NCBI RefSeq assembly: GCF_011752565.1
Contig: NZ_VWXK01000001.1
Coordinates: forward strand, 186,001 to 250,000
Reading direction: 5' to 3'
Source of the DNA: Pantoea sp. Ap-967
Lineage (GTDB): Bacteria > Pseudomonadota > Gammaproteobacteria > Pseudomonadales > Pseudomonadaceae
DNA: 64,000 bases
The notes under the pieces were generated by a model, which was given only the letters and a program-made list of their open reading frames with translations, was not told where the DNA came from and did not search any database. Shown piece after piece: positions 46,855 to 54,845 of the stretch (position 1 is its first letter; every line of letters starts with the position of its first letter). Both the position numbers and the translations under genes were made by a program.

Positions 46855-47354
46855 TGGCCCCCATCTCCAGGCCAGCGCCGCCCCGGTAGGAGCGAGCGCA
46901 GCTCGCGATGGGGCGCGCAGCGGCCCAGGTTTTCAGCTTCGCAGCACAGGATGCCGGGGCTGCTTTGCAGCCCATCGCGAGCTGCGCTCGCTCCTACCGG
47001 GTCCTGTGGGAGCGGCCCGCGAAGCAGGCGACGCGGCGGATTGCACCGGCTACGCCGGTGTTCGCGGGCTGCGCTGTCGCGCAGGGAATATTGCCAGCCA
47101 CCGCGCAGCAATGCGTGGGTGCCCAAAATGCGATACGCGAACACCACCGATTGACCTACACCGCAACCCTGGCCTGCCGATCCAGCGCCCATCTCCAGGC
47201 CTGCGCCGCCCCCGGTAGGAGCGAGCGCAGCTCGCGATGGGGCGCGCAGCGGCCCCAGGTCTTCAGCTTCGCAGCTCATCACGCTGGGGCTGCTTTGCAG
47301 CCCATCGCGAGCTGCGCTCGCTCCTACCACCAGGGGCGGACCGCGGTGCTTGCT
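46855..47354. repeat. REP cluster between the tautomerase and GntR genes
   Basis: The 500-base gap has no gene. It contains a family 1 inverted pair (46886-46997), a degenerate family 2 element (47006-47089, GGAGCGGCCCGCGAAGC ... CACCGGCTACGCCGGTGTTCG), about 100 bases of unremarkable sequence, and a second family 1 pair (47215-47327). The two family 1 pairs also share about 26 bases of left flank (CCATCTCCAGGCCNGCGCC), so they come from a local duplication of about 138 bases. Confidence 0.85.
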
Positions 47355-48086
47355 TCAGGCCTGCGGGTAGTTCAGGCTCATGCTCGCCGTGATGTTGCGG
47401 TCGAGGAACTGCATGAACCGGCCCTTGAACTGGGCGGCATGCTGGTGGGCCAACTCCTCGGCAAGGTCGGCATCCTTCGCCGCAATGGCGTCGACGATCT
47501 GCGCATGGTCGCGGCCGATTTCCTCGGCGGTCATGTGTTCATCCAAGGTCTGGAACTCGAAGTGCAAATGCAGCATGCGCCTGCCCTCCTCCAGCAAACG
47601 CCGGTACAGGTCGGCGAAATACACATTGTGCCCGCCTTTGGCGATGGCCATGTGGAACTCGTAATTCTTCTCGATCATCGCCTGGCTGGTGCCATTCTTC
47701 ACGCAGCTGGCAATGGCTTTTTCGTACGCCTTCTGTGCCGTGCGCATGTCGGCCAGCTCCAGCGCCGAGCGGTGCAAGGCCGCCAAGCGGGTGGTCACCC
47801 GCTGCAACAGGTCGAGGGCATCGAGAAATTCAGGGATACGGCGAAAATCCATCTGCGAAACGATGGTGCTGCGGTTGGGCAGGATCGACACCAAGCCATC
47901 GCCCGACAAACGCACCAGGGCCTCGCGAATCGGCGAGCGCGACAGGTCGAAGCGCTCGGACAGCCCGATTTCATCCAGCGCCGTGCCCGGCGCCAGTTTC
48001 ATGGTGAGGATTTCATCGCGCAGCACGGCATAGACGCGCGAAGCGCCGGTTGCTTTCTGAGCTTGTGGTTCTGTAACTTTGGCCAT
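47355..48086 (-). CDS. GntR-family (FCD) transcriptional regulator, likely controller of the cluster
   Basis: The 243-residue protein has an N-terminal GntR winged helix (RVYAVLRDEILTMKLAPGTALDEIGLSERFDLSRSPIREALVRLSGDGLVSIL) and a C-terminal all-helical FCD domain with likely metal-binding His and Asp residues (HMAIAKGGHN, DHAQIVDAI, HQHAAQF). FCD members usually bind an organic or amino acid. Its promoter (-35 TTGTCG at 48168-48163, -10 TATAGT at 48145-48140, 17-base spacing) is overlapped by operator O3 (48160-48178). It is therefore probably autoregulated. Confidence 0.9.
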   Translation of the reverse strand: MAKVTEPQAQKATGASRVYAVLRDEILTMKLAPGTALDEIGLSERFDLSRSPIREALVRLSGDGLVSILPNRSTIVSQMDFRRIPEFLDALDLLQRVTTRLAALHRSALELADMRTAQKAYEKAIASCVKNGTSQAMIEKNYEFHMAIAKGGHNVYFADLYRRLLEEGRRMLHLHFEFQTLDEHMTAEEIGRDHAQIVDAIAAKDADLAEELAHQHAAQFKGRFMQFLDRNITASMSLNYPQA

Positions 48087-48139
48087 GTTCCGGGTTCCTA
48101 GGGGGCAGGCAACGCGAGTAGGCCTGACTGCAAAGACGC

Positions 48140-48178
48140 ACTATACCTCAGCACCCAGGTGTCGACAAAGTGCCGACA
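48140..48178 (-). promoter_or_regulatory. GntR gene promoter with operator O3
   Basis: TGTCGACAAAGTGCCGACA (48160-48178) overlaps the -35 box TTGTCG; the -10 TATAGT is 17 bases downstream on the minus strand. This is the arrangement for autorepression. Confidence 0.75.
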
Positions 48179-48240
48179 CTGGGCTACCGAAGGCTGCCAT
48201 TCAGGTTACAACCCCTCTCCCGGCAACTCCATACCTGCCG

Positions 48241-49257
48241 CTAAGGCCGGAAGTCTTCCAGGCTGAAGCCGGTGGCATAAGGGTCTGACTCATCCACGTA
48301 GTGCTCGCTGCGGCCAGTGATCCAGGCACGCCCCTCGATACTCGGGAACACCGCCTGCAACCCCGACGCCAGCGCTGTCTCGGCTTCGACACGGCCAATG
48401 AAAGTGCTGCCGATGATGCTCTCGTGCCGGTACGGCTGCCCCACTTCGAGCAGGCCACGGGCATGGCGCTGCGCCACCCTGGCCGAGGTGCCCGTGCCAC
48501 AGGGCGAACGGTCGATGATGTGGTCGCCAGCAATGACCACGCCTCGCCCATCGGACCCTTCGGCCTGCGCGGCACCGGTCCACATGCAGTGCTTCACGCC
48601 ACGGATCAGCGGGAAGTCAGGATGCACCACCTCCACGGCCTGATTGACCTGGTCACGCAACTGCCGCCCCATCTGCAGCAACTGCTCCGGGCTGTAGCAC
48701 TCGGCGCCGGGGAAGTTCGGCTGAACCTCGACAATCGGGTAGAAATTGCCGCCGTAGGCCACGTCCACGGTGAGTTCGCCCAGGGCCGGAATGCTCACCT
48801 TCAGGTCTTTGTGCAACAGGAACGAGGCGACATTGGTGAAACGCACGCCGGTCACCCGCTCGCCATCGAAGCTGTAGCGGGCGGTCACTTGCCCGGCAGG
48901 CACGTCGATCACCACCACCCCGGGGGTTTTGGGCTCGACCAGCCCCGCCTCGATGGCAAAGGTAACCGAACCCACGGTGGCATGGCCGCACATCGGCAGG
49001 CAGCCGGAGGTTTCGATGAACAGCAGGCTGAAATCGGCGTTGGCCGACAGCGGCGGGTAGAACAGCGTACCCGACATGTTCGGGTGGCCTTTGGGTTCGA
49101 GCATCAAAGCGCTGCGCAGCCAGTCATGGTGCTCGACGAAGTGCAGCCGCCGGGCATTCATGTCGGCGCCTTCGAGCGCCGGTGCGCCGCTGATCACCAT
49201 GCGAACCGGCATGCCGCCGGTGTGGCCTTCGATGCATTTATAGACGGAACGAGCCAT
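48241..49257 (-). CDS. Proline racemase-superfamily enzyme, Cys/Cys active site (copy 2)
   Basis: The 338-residue protein has Cys90 in [12 protein letters not shown] and Cys253 in [20 protein letters not shown], the two-cysteine acid/base pair used by proline racemase and 4-hydroxyproline epimerase. [14 protein letters not shown] at the N-terminus is also typical of the epimerase group. It differs from the copy at 36330-37361 (Ser/Cys). It follows binding protein 2 by 68 bases on the same strand, so the two form an operon starting at the promoter near 50.35 kb. Confidence 0.88.
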   Translation of the reverse strand: MARSVYKCIEGHTGGMPVRMVISGAPALEGADMNARRLHFVEHHDWLRSALMLEPKGHPNMSGTLFYPPLSANADFSLLFIETSGCLPMCGHATVGSVTFAIEAGLVEPKTPGVVVIDVPAGQVTARYSFDGERVTGVRFTNVASFLLHKDLKVSIPALGELTVDVAYGGNFYPIVEVQPNFPGAECYSPEQLLQMGRQLRDQVNQAVEVVHPDFPLIRGVKHCMWTGAAQAEGSDGRGVVIAGDHIIDRSPCGTGTSARVAQRHARGLLEVGQPYRHESIIGSTFIGRVEAETALASGLQAVFPSIEGRAWITGRSEHYVDESDPYATGFSLEDFRP

Positions 49258-49325
49258 GGGGGTCCTCGGTCAGTGCGAAAAGTGAAATGACGGCGCCCGG
49301 CGCAATGGCGCAGGCGCCGTGCGGG

Positions 49326-50159
49326 TCAATTGCTGGCGGCCAACGAAATGTCCACCGCGTGCTTGGCCATCTTGTCCATCTCGCCCGAGGCGATCTTGGC
49401 CTCGATGAAGGCGTCGAGCACGGCGATGTCTTCAGCCGGGGTGTTCTTGATCACGCCCAGGTTGATGCCTTGCTCGGCAAGCTTGGGCGTGGGCGTGAAG
49501 GTCTTGGCCCAGTCCGGGTGCGCCGAGGTCAACAGGGTGTTGGTCATGCTGTCGTCGGCGAGAAAATCGGAACGCTTGGCCATCAGCGACAGCCGCGTTT
49601 CATCGAAGCCCGGCAGGCGCACGATCGTGGCTTGCTTGAGCACCGCCGAAATCGCCTTGTCCTGGGCAGTACCCGACATCACCGCAACGCTGATGCCTGG
49701 CCTGTCGATATCGGCCATGCCGGCAACGCCGGCGGCCAGTTTCGGGTTCTTGCTGTTGTAGGCGAAGTTGACGCTGTAGCCGATTGCCGGTTTGGAGAAC
49801 GAGATGGCCTTGCGCCGCTCCGGGGTGTCGTTCAATGCCAGGGACAGGTCCCATTTCTGCGACTGCAGCCCGGCGACGATGTTGTCCCAGCTGGTATCGA
49901 CGAATTGCACCTTGACCTTCAGCACCTGCTCGCCGAACTGCTTGCACAGGTCTGGGAACAGGCCCGAGTAATCACCGGTTCTGGGGTCGCGCATCACATA
50001 GGGCGGCGAGGTGGCCGCACCGCAGCGCAGCACGCCGGCTTCGCGCACGGCTTTCCAGCTGTCGCCAGCATCGGCGGCCATGGCCGAGTTGGCGGAAAAA
50101 GCCGCCACCAGTGATACGGCGGTCAACGCTTTGACCCACTTCAAAGGTACCTGGAACAT
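49326..50159 (-). CDS. Periplasmic amino-acid-binding protein, copy 2
   Basis: The 277-residue paralogue of the protein at 41028-41861 has the same length and domain order, with a signal peptide ending NSAMA and long stretches of identity such as CGAATSPPYVMRDPRTGDYSG, GLQSQKWDLSLALNDTPERRKAISF and LPGFDETRLSLMAKRSDFLADDSMTN. It has no dedicated permease nearby and probably feeds the ABC transporter of the long operon with a related ligand or stereoisomer. Confidence 0.92.
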   Translation of the reverse strand: MFQVPLKWVKALTAVSLVAAFSANSAMAADAGDSWKAVREAGVLRCGAATSPPYVMRDPRTGDYSGLFPDLCKQFGEQVLKVKVQFVDTSWDNIVAGLQSQKWDLSLALNDTPERRKAISFSKPAIGYSVNFAYNSKNPKLAAGVAGMADIDRPGISVAVMSGTAQDKAISAVLKQATIVRLPGFDETRLSLMAKRSDFLADDSMTNTLLTSAHPDWAKTFTPTPKLAEQGINLGVIKNTPAEDIAVLDAFIEAKIASGEMDKMAKHAVDISLAASN

Positions 50160-50601
50160 TTCATAGCCTCTCTATTATTCGAATTGGGAAACCACACAGT
50201 TTCAAGGCAGTGTCTTTGACGCTACAGCTTCAGTTTCTTGTTGCCTCCTTGCTCGCCGGGTGCTGCTGCACACGGCACCGGCCGGGTGCAAAAGCCCTGC
50301 TTCCAGGCCGCAATACCCTCCCCACCACACGAATATGTTGTCGACCCTTTGCCGACATCTGTCAACGAGTTTTCGCTCAGCTGGAAACGGTAAATTCCTA
50401 TCCTGTTGTTTTATTTGAACTAAAAATTTAAGCCTGCGTTGTTTGCATGCCCATCGTTGACAAGCCAATCACCCTGAACAACCATGTTGTCGACATCTGA
50501 TCGACAAAGCCACGCCACAGGCACGCTCCGCTTTGCGTGCAACGTGCGCTGACGTCTTCGGGTAACTCAGGCGTTTGAACAACAACACAAGCGAGACGCA
50601 C
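50160..50601. promoter_or_regulatory. Divergent promoter region with two GntR-type operators
   Basis: In this 442-base gap, operator O4 TGTCGACCCTTTGCCGACA (50339-50357) follows a minus-strand TTGACA in the same way as O1. Operator O5 TGTCGACATCTGATCGACA (50488-50506) lies 25 bases after a plus-strand TTGACA (50457-50462), as O2 does. The leftmost 170 bases are GC-rich and show nothing else. Confidence 0.75.
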
Positions 50602-51390
50602 ATGACCCAACAGCAATCAGTGATCGTGGTGACCGGGGGCGCAAGCGGCATCGGCGAGGCCACCGTGCGCCGTTTTGCCGGCGAACCAGGCCGCACCGTA
50701 GTGATCGGCGATATCAACCTGGAGCGGGCCGAGCGGCTGGCCAGCGAACTGCGCGGCAAGGGTGCAGCGGTGCACGCGCGCAAGCTCGATGTGGCGTCGG
50801 AACAGGAGGTGAAGGCGTTCTGCAGGCAGGTGCTCGACACCTATGGCGTGCCCCAGGTGCTGGTCAATTCGGGGGGGCTGCTGCAGAACGCGGTGCACCT
50901 GTTCGACCTGGATATCGAAGAATACGACCGCCTGCAGAACGTCAACGTGCGGGGCACCTTGCTGGTGTCGCGGGAGCTGGCCCGGGCCATGTGCGAAACG
51001 GGTAGCGGCAGCATCATCAACCTGTGCTCGCTGACCAGCTTCCGCCCTTCGGCACAGATCGGCTACGCCGTGGGCAAGGCCGGGCTGCACATGCTGACCC
51101 AGGTGATGGCGGCGCAGTGGGGGCCGCAGGGCGTGCGGGTGAATGCGGTCGCGCCGGGCTATACCCTCACCCCCGCCATGCAGGCGCGCATCGACAGCGG
51201 CGAGCGCGACCCGGCAGCGGTGGTGGAAAAGTCGGCCCTGCGCCGCTTCGTCGACCCCGCCGAGGTGGCCGACACCATCCACTTCCTGTGCTCGCCGGGG
51301 GCATCGGCCATCACCGGGGCGATCCTGCCGGTGGATTGTGGTTGGCTGGTGACCTCAGCCTATGCGGCCTATGCCTCGCAACCGAGCTGA
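50602..51390 (+). CDS. Short-chain dehydrogenase/reductase, copy 1
   Basis: The 262-residue classical SDR has VVTGGASGIGEATVRRFA for NAD(P) binding, the catalytic Ser in INLCSLTSF, the YAVGKAG motif (YxxxK) and a final MTP-like segment VDCGWLVTSAYAAYAS. Asp at the end of beta2 (GDINLERA) suggests NAD preference. It oxidises or reduces an alcohol/ketone step of the pathway. The ATG at 50602 is used; nine residues upstream from a TTG are optional. Operator O5 sits before it. It is convergent with SDR copy 2. Confidence 0.88.
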   Translation: MTQQQSVIVVTGGASGIGEATVRRFAGEPGRTVVIGDINLERAERLASELRGKGAAVHARKLDVASEQEVKAFCRQVLDTYGVPQVLVNSGGLLQNAVHLFDLDIEEYDRLQNVNVRGTLLVSRELARAMCETGSGSIINLCSLTSFRPSAQIGYAVGKAGLHMLTQVMAAQWGPQGVRVNAVAPGYTLTPAMQARIDSGERDPAAVVEKSALRRFVDPAEVADTIHFLCSPGASAITGAILPVDCGWLVTSAYAAYASQPS

Positions 51391-51429
51391 TGCGCGCAAC
51401 CAGGGCCGCAACGCGGCCCCGGTGAAAGG

Positions 51430-52200
51430 TCAGCGGATGTAGCTGCCGCCATTGACGTCCAGGGTGGCGCCATTGAGCGATACCTGCGATGGCCGCAGGG
51501 TGAATGCCACCAACTCGGCGATTTCCGCCGGGCTGGCCATGCGGCCAACGGGAATGTCGGAAACCGCTGCAGCCTCGCCCTGCTGCGCGACAAACTGCTC
51601 GGCCATGTCGGTGCGCACCCAGCCCGGTGCAATGGCCACTGCCACCACCCCATCCCCGGCCACGCTGCGGGCCAGCGATTTGGTGAGGTTGATCAGGGCC
51701 GCCTTGCTGCAGCCATAGGGCAGTGCATCGGCGGAGTAACCGCGTTGCGCCGCGCGGCTGGCCATGTTGATGATGCGCCCAGCACCGTGGGCACGGAAAT
51801 GGGTGACGGCCTCGCGGCACAGGTCGGCAGCGGCGAAGAAATTGACCTGAAACTCGCGGCGCCAGGCTTCGCGCCATTGGCTGGACGACGCCTCAAGTGC
51901 AACCTCGGTACGAATCCCGGCGTTGTTGACCAAACCGTGAATCCTGCCGCCACACAGCTCCAGTGCCGTGCGCCACAGTTGCTCGGGGCCAGCCTCCTGG
52001 CTGAGGTCGCCCTGCACGATCCAACCTTGGCCACCGATGCGCTGCAGCAACTGCTGCGCACCCTGTGCATCGCGGCTGTAGTGGATCACCGGGCGAGCGC
52101 CCTCGGCGGCCAGTTGCTCGACAATCGCGGCACCAATGCCCCCCGATGCCCCGGTGACCAGCACCGTCTGCCCCGCCAGGGGGCGTGTCGCGTCACTCAT
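51430..52200 (-). CDS. Short-chain dehydrogenase/reductase, copy 2
   Basis: The 256-residue SDR has VLVTGASGGIGAAIVEQLA, the catalytic Ser in INMASRAAQ, YGCSKAA (YxxxK) and LDVNGGSYIR at the end. The layout resembles 3-oxoacyl-ACP reductase-like SDRs. It is on the opposite strand to SDR copy 1, tail to tail with 39 bases between. Substrate unknown; inclusion in the cluster is by position. Confidence 0.85.
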   Translation of the reverse strand: MSDATRPLAGQTVLVTGASGGIGAAIVEQLAAEGARPVIHYSRDAQGAQQLLQRIGGQGWIVQGDLSQEAGPEQLWRTALELCGGRIHGLVNNAGIRTEVALEASSSQWREAWRREFQVNFFAAADLCREAVTHFRAHGAGRIINMASRAAQRGYSADALPYGCSKAALINLTKSLARSVAGDGVVAVAIAPGWVRTDMAEQFVAQQGEAAAVSDIPVGRMASPAEIAELVAFTLRPSQVSLNGATLDVNGGSYIR

Positions 52201-52547
52201 CTGTGCTCACCTTCCATTGTTTGAATATCGAAGGCCGTCCATGCTCGATGGGCGGGGGCCATGCATGCTATTTTGTGTGCAAATTTGCATTCACATTAAG
52301 AATGGCGCTGCCACACTGTCAACCCCCATCGAAACATTGATTAAGTCGCCGTGCTTGAACGGCTCGCGACGTGCGATTTACAACAGAAAATCCAAACCTG
52401 TACGTGAGAGAAAATGGATTTAACTCACCTTTTGTTGGCGCCAAGCTACAACCGCGCATGCCCTGCGCCTGGGCTGCCACCCGCGGCCCAGGGCGAGCGT
52501 TGTGCAACGGATTGAGAACGTTCCAACAACAATGACCGAGTTCTTCC
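52201..52547. promoter_or_regulatory. Divergent promoter region with a TGCAAATTTGCA palindrome and a possible upstream ORF
   Basis: This 347-base gap between SDR copy 2 and the permease contains a perfect 12-bp palindrome TGCAAATTTGCA (52279-52290) near SDR copy 2, a possible operator for a different regulator. A 33-codon frame, ATG at 52414 with GAGAG before it and stop at 52513-52515, precedes the permease gene and might be a leader peptide. No TGTCGAC operator is present here. Confidence 0.45.
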
Positions 52548-53924
52548 ATGTCCAATACCGCACTTGCTCCTGGCCTGAAACAGCGCCATGTCACCATGCT
52601 TTCGATCGCCGGCGTGATCGGCGCAGGGCTGTTCGTGTTCTCCGGCCACGCCATCGCCAAGGCAGGGCCTGCGGCGCTGCTCGCGTATCTGTGTACCGGT
52701 GCCTTGGTGGTGCTGGTGATGCGCATGCTGGGCGAAATGGCAGTCGCCTCGCCTGACACCGGCTCGTTTTCCACCTACGCCGACCGCGCCATTGGCCGCT
52801 GGGCGGGGTTCAGCATTGGCTGGCTGTACTGGTGGTTCTGGGTGCTGGCCATTCCGCTGGAAGCCATCGCCGCTGCCAATATCCTCAATGCCTGGATGCC
52901 GACGGTGGACACCTGGGTGTTCGCTTCGGCGGTGATCGTGCTGGTGACCGGGTCGAACTTCTTCAGCGTTGCGCGCTACGGCGAGTTCGAGTTCTGGTTC
53001 GGCTTGCTGAAGATTCTGGCCATCCTCGGCTTCATTGCCCTGTGCAGCGCCGCCTTGCTGGGCCTGCTGCCCGAGCGCCCGGTCAGTGGCCTGCAGCGCC
53101 TGATGGCCGAACATGGCGGCTTCGCCCCCAATGGCCTGCAGTCCATTGTCGGTGCCATGCTCACCACCATGTTCAGCTTTATCGGTGCCGAGGTGGTGAC
53201 CATCGCCGCAGCCGAATCGCGCAACCCCGCACGGCAGATCACCCGCGCCACGAACTCGGTGGTATGGCGGATTTGCGTGTTCTATCTGCTGTCCATCGGG
53301 CTGATTTTGTCGATCGTGCCATGGGACGACCCGCGCTTGCCCGAGGTCGGCTCCTTCCAGCGCACGCTGGAGATCCTGCAGGTGCCCAATGCCAAGCTGC
53401 TGATGGATATCGTGGTGCTGGTGGCGGTGGCCAGTTGCATGAACTCGCAGGTGTACACCGGTTCGCGGATGCTCTATTCGCTGGCCAAGCGGGGCGATGC
53501 ACCGGCGTTCCTGGGCCGTACCACCGAGGCCAAGGTGCCACGGGCAGCGGTGGCCGCGACCACGGTGCTGGGCGTGGTGGCCACGTTCATCAACTATTTC
53601 GCACCGCAAAGCGTGTTCGCGTTCCTGCTGGCCACCTCTGGCGCGGTGGCCCTGCTGGTGTACCTGGTGATTGCGGTTTCCCAGCTGTGCCTGAGGAAGA
53701 AGCTGCTGGCCAGCGGCGCGCCGCTGCAGTGCCGCATGTGGCTGTTCCCCTGGCTGACCTGGGCGGTGATCGCCTTTATCAGTGGGGCATTGGCGAGCAT
53801 GTGCTTCATCCCGGCCTACCGCACCGAAATCGTCGCCACGGGGCTGTTGGCCATCGCCATCATTTGCCTGGGGTTGCTGAGCGCCCGCAGGCGCGAGCGT
53901 GCGGGCGTAGTGCTGCCCTGCTGA
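52548..53924 (+). CDS. APC-family amino-acid permease (GabP/AnsP-like)
   Basis: The 458-residue protein has 12 predicted membrane helices and the APC signature HVTMLSIAGVIGAGLFVFSGHAI at the N-terminus. Helix 5-8 segments GAEVVTIAAAESRNPARQI and VASCMNSQVYTGSRMLYSLAKRGDAPAFL are typical of GabP/AnsP-type proton symporters. It is the right end of the catabolic cluster by position, not by operator. A REP follows the stop. Confidence 0.9.
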   Translation: MSNTALAPGLKQRHVTMLSIAGVIGAGLFVFSGHAIAKAGPAALLAYLCTGALVVLVMRMLGEMAVASPDTGSFSTYADRAIGRWAGFSIGWLYWWFWVLAIPLEAIAAANILNAWMPTVDTWVFASAVIVLVTGSNFFSVARYGEFEFWFGLLKILAILGFIALCSAALLGLLPERPVSGLQRLMAEHGGFAPNGLQSIVGAMLTTMFSFIGAEVVTIAAAESRNPARQITRATNSVVWRICVFYLLSIGLILSIVPWDDPRLPEVGSFQRTLEILQVPNAKLLMDIVVLVAVASCMNSQVYTGSRMLYSLAKRGDAPAFLGRTTEAKVPRAAVAATTVLGVVATFINYFAPQSVFAFLLATSGAVALLVYLVIAVSQLCLRKKLLASGAPLQCRMWLFPWLTWAVIAFISGALASMCFIPAYRTEIVATGLLAIAIICLGLLSARRRERAGVVLPC

Positions 53925-53942
53925 CAGGCACTCATCTCCCTG

Positions 53943-54055
53943 GTAGGAGCGAGCGCAGCTCGCGATGGGGCGCGCAGCGGCCCCAGGCTTTGAGCTTCGC
54001 GGCTCATCGCGCCGGGGCTGCTTTGCAGCCCATCGCGAGCTGCGCTCGCTCCTAC
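53943..54055. repeat. REP/BIME palindrome, family 1 (copy f)
   Basis: Inverted pair with GTAGGAGCGAGCGCAGCTCG at left and CTCCTAC at right, between the permease and the nitroreductase genes, which converge here. Confidence 0.85.
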
Positions 54056-54087
54056 AGGGGGATCGCGGCGCGGCGGTGGTGGCGGCG

Positions 54088-54741
54088 TTACAGGAAGGTG
54101 AACACCGTCGAGGCCGGCAAGCGCGACTTGCTCAGGCCGGCGTTGAAGTCGGCCTCGCTGCGGTAACCCAGGCTCAGCACCACCACGCTGGTGTAGCCCT
54201 GCTCGCGCAGGCCCAGTTCGGCATCCATCACCTTGGCGTCGAACCCTTCGATGGGCGTGGCGTCCAGGCCGTGGGCGGCGGCGCCAAGCAGCGCGGTGCC
54301 CAGGGCCAGGTAGGTCTGCTTTTCCATCCAGTGTTGCTGGTCCTTGAGGTCGAAGCGATGCAGGTCGACATAGCCGCGGCGGGTCTGGTCCTGCCCGGCG
54401 CGGGCCTGTTCGTCACGGAAGCGGCCATCGGCCTGCTCCTGGTCGAGCACCGCCTGCAGGTGCGCTTCGCTCATCTCGGTGCGGGTGCAGAACACGATCA
54501 CGTGGGAGGCATCGAGCACCTTTGGCGTGTTGTAGGCGAAACGGCCCTCGGTGGCCTTGGCCAGGCGCGCCTTGCCCTCGGCGCTGTCGGCAACGATGAA
54601 GTGCCAGGGCTGCGAGTTGACCGAGGATGGGCTGTGGCGCAGTTGTTCAAGCAGGGCGTCGACGGTGGCCTGGGGGATCTTGCGGGCGGCATCGTAGGCC
54701 TTGGTGGTATAGCGGCGCTTGGCCAGGGTGACGGTGTCCAT
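54088..54741 (-). CDS. nfsB: Oxygen-insensitive NAD(P)H nitroreductase-like flavoprotein
   Basis: The 217-residue flavoprotein begins MDTVTLAKRRYTTKAYDAARK, with SSVNSQPWHFIVADSAEGKARLAKAT and the FMN-binding GATPIEGF-type segment (HGLDATPIEGFDAKV), all matching NfsB/NfnB. It reduces nitroaromatics or quinones with NAD(P)H. The start at 54741 is chosen on the family N-terminus; the frame extends to 54813. It is divergent from a LysR gene. Confidence 0.9.
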   Translation of the reverse strand: MDTVTLAKRRYTTKAYDAARKIPQATVDALLEQLRHSPSSVNSQPWHFIVADSAEGKARLAKATEGRFAYNTPKVLDASHVIVFCTRTEMSEAHLQAVLDQEQADGRFRDEQARAGQDQTRRGYVDLHRFDLKDQQHWMEKQTYLALGTALLGAAAHGLDATPIEGFDAKVMDAELGLREQGYTSVVVLSLGYRSEADFNAGLSKSRLPASTVFTFL

Positions 54742-54826
54742 GCTGCAACTCCAAATAGCGGAACGGGATGTGAGGCGCATATTAACGTTCCCGAACATCT
54801 GAAAAAGCGGCAAAATGAAGCAACAC

Positions 54827-54845
54827 TTTCACCCCTGGAGTGAAA
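54827..54845 (+). promoter_or_regulatory. Inverted repeat overlapping the LysR ribosome site
   Basis: TTTCAC-CCCTGGA-GTGAAA is a 19-base perfect inverted repeat immediately before the LysR ATG, containing its CTGGAG site. It could be an autoregulatory operator or a translational control hairpin. Confidence 0.4.

Noticed and set aside
46855..47354. Insertion sequence or CRISPR array
   Set aside because: The repeats are inverted palindromic REP units without transposase genes, target duplications or regularly spaced direct repeats; no CRISPR pattern exists anywhere in the window.
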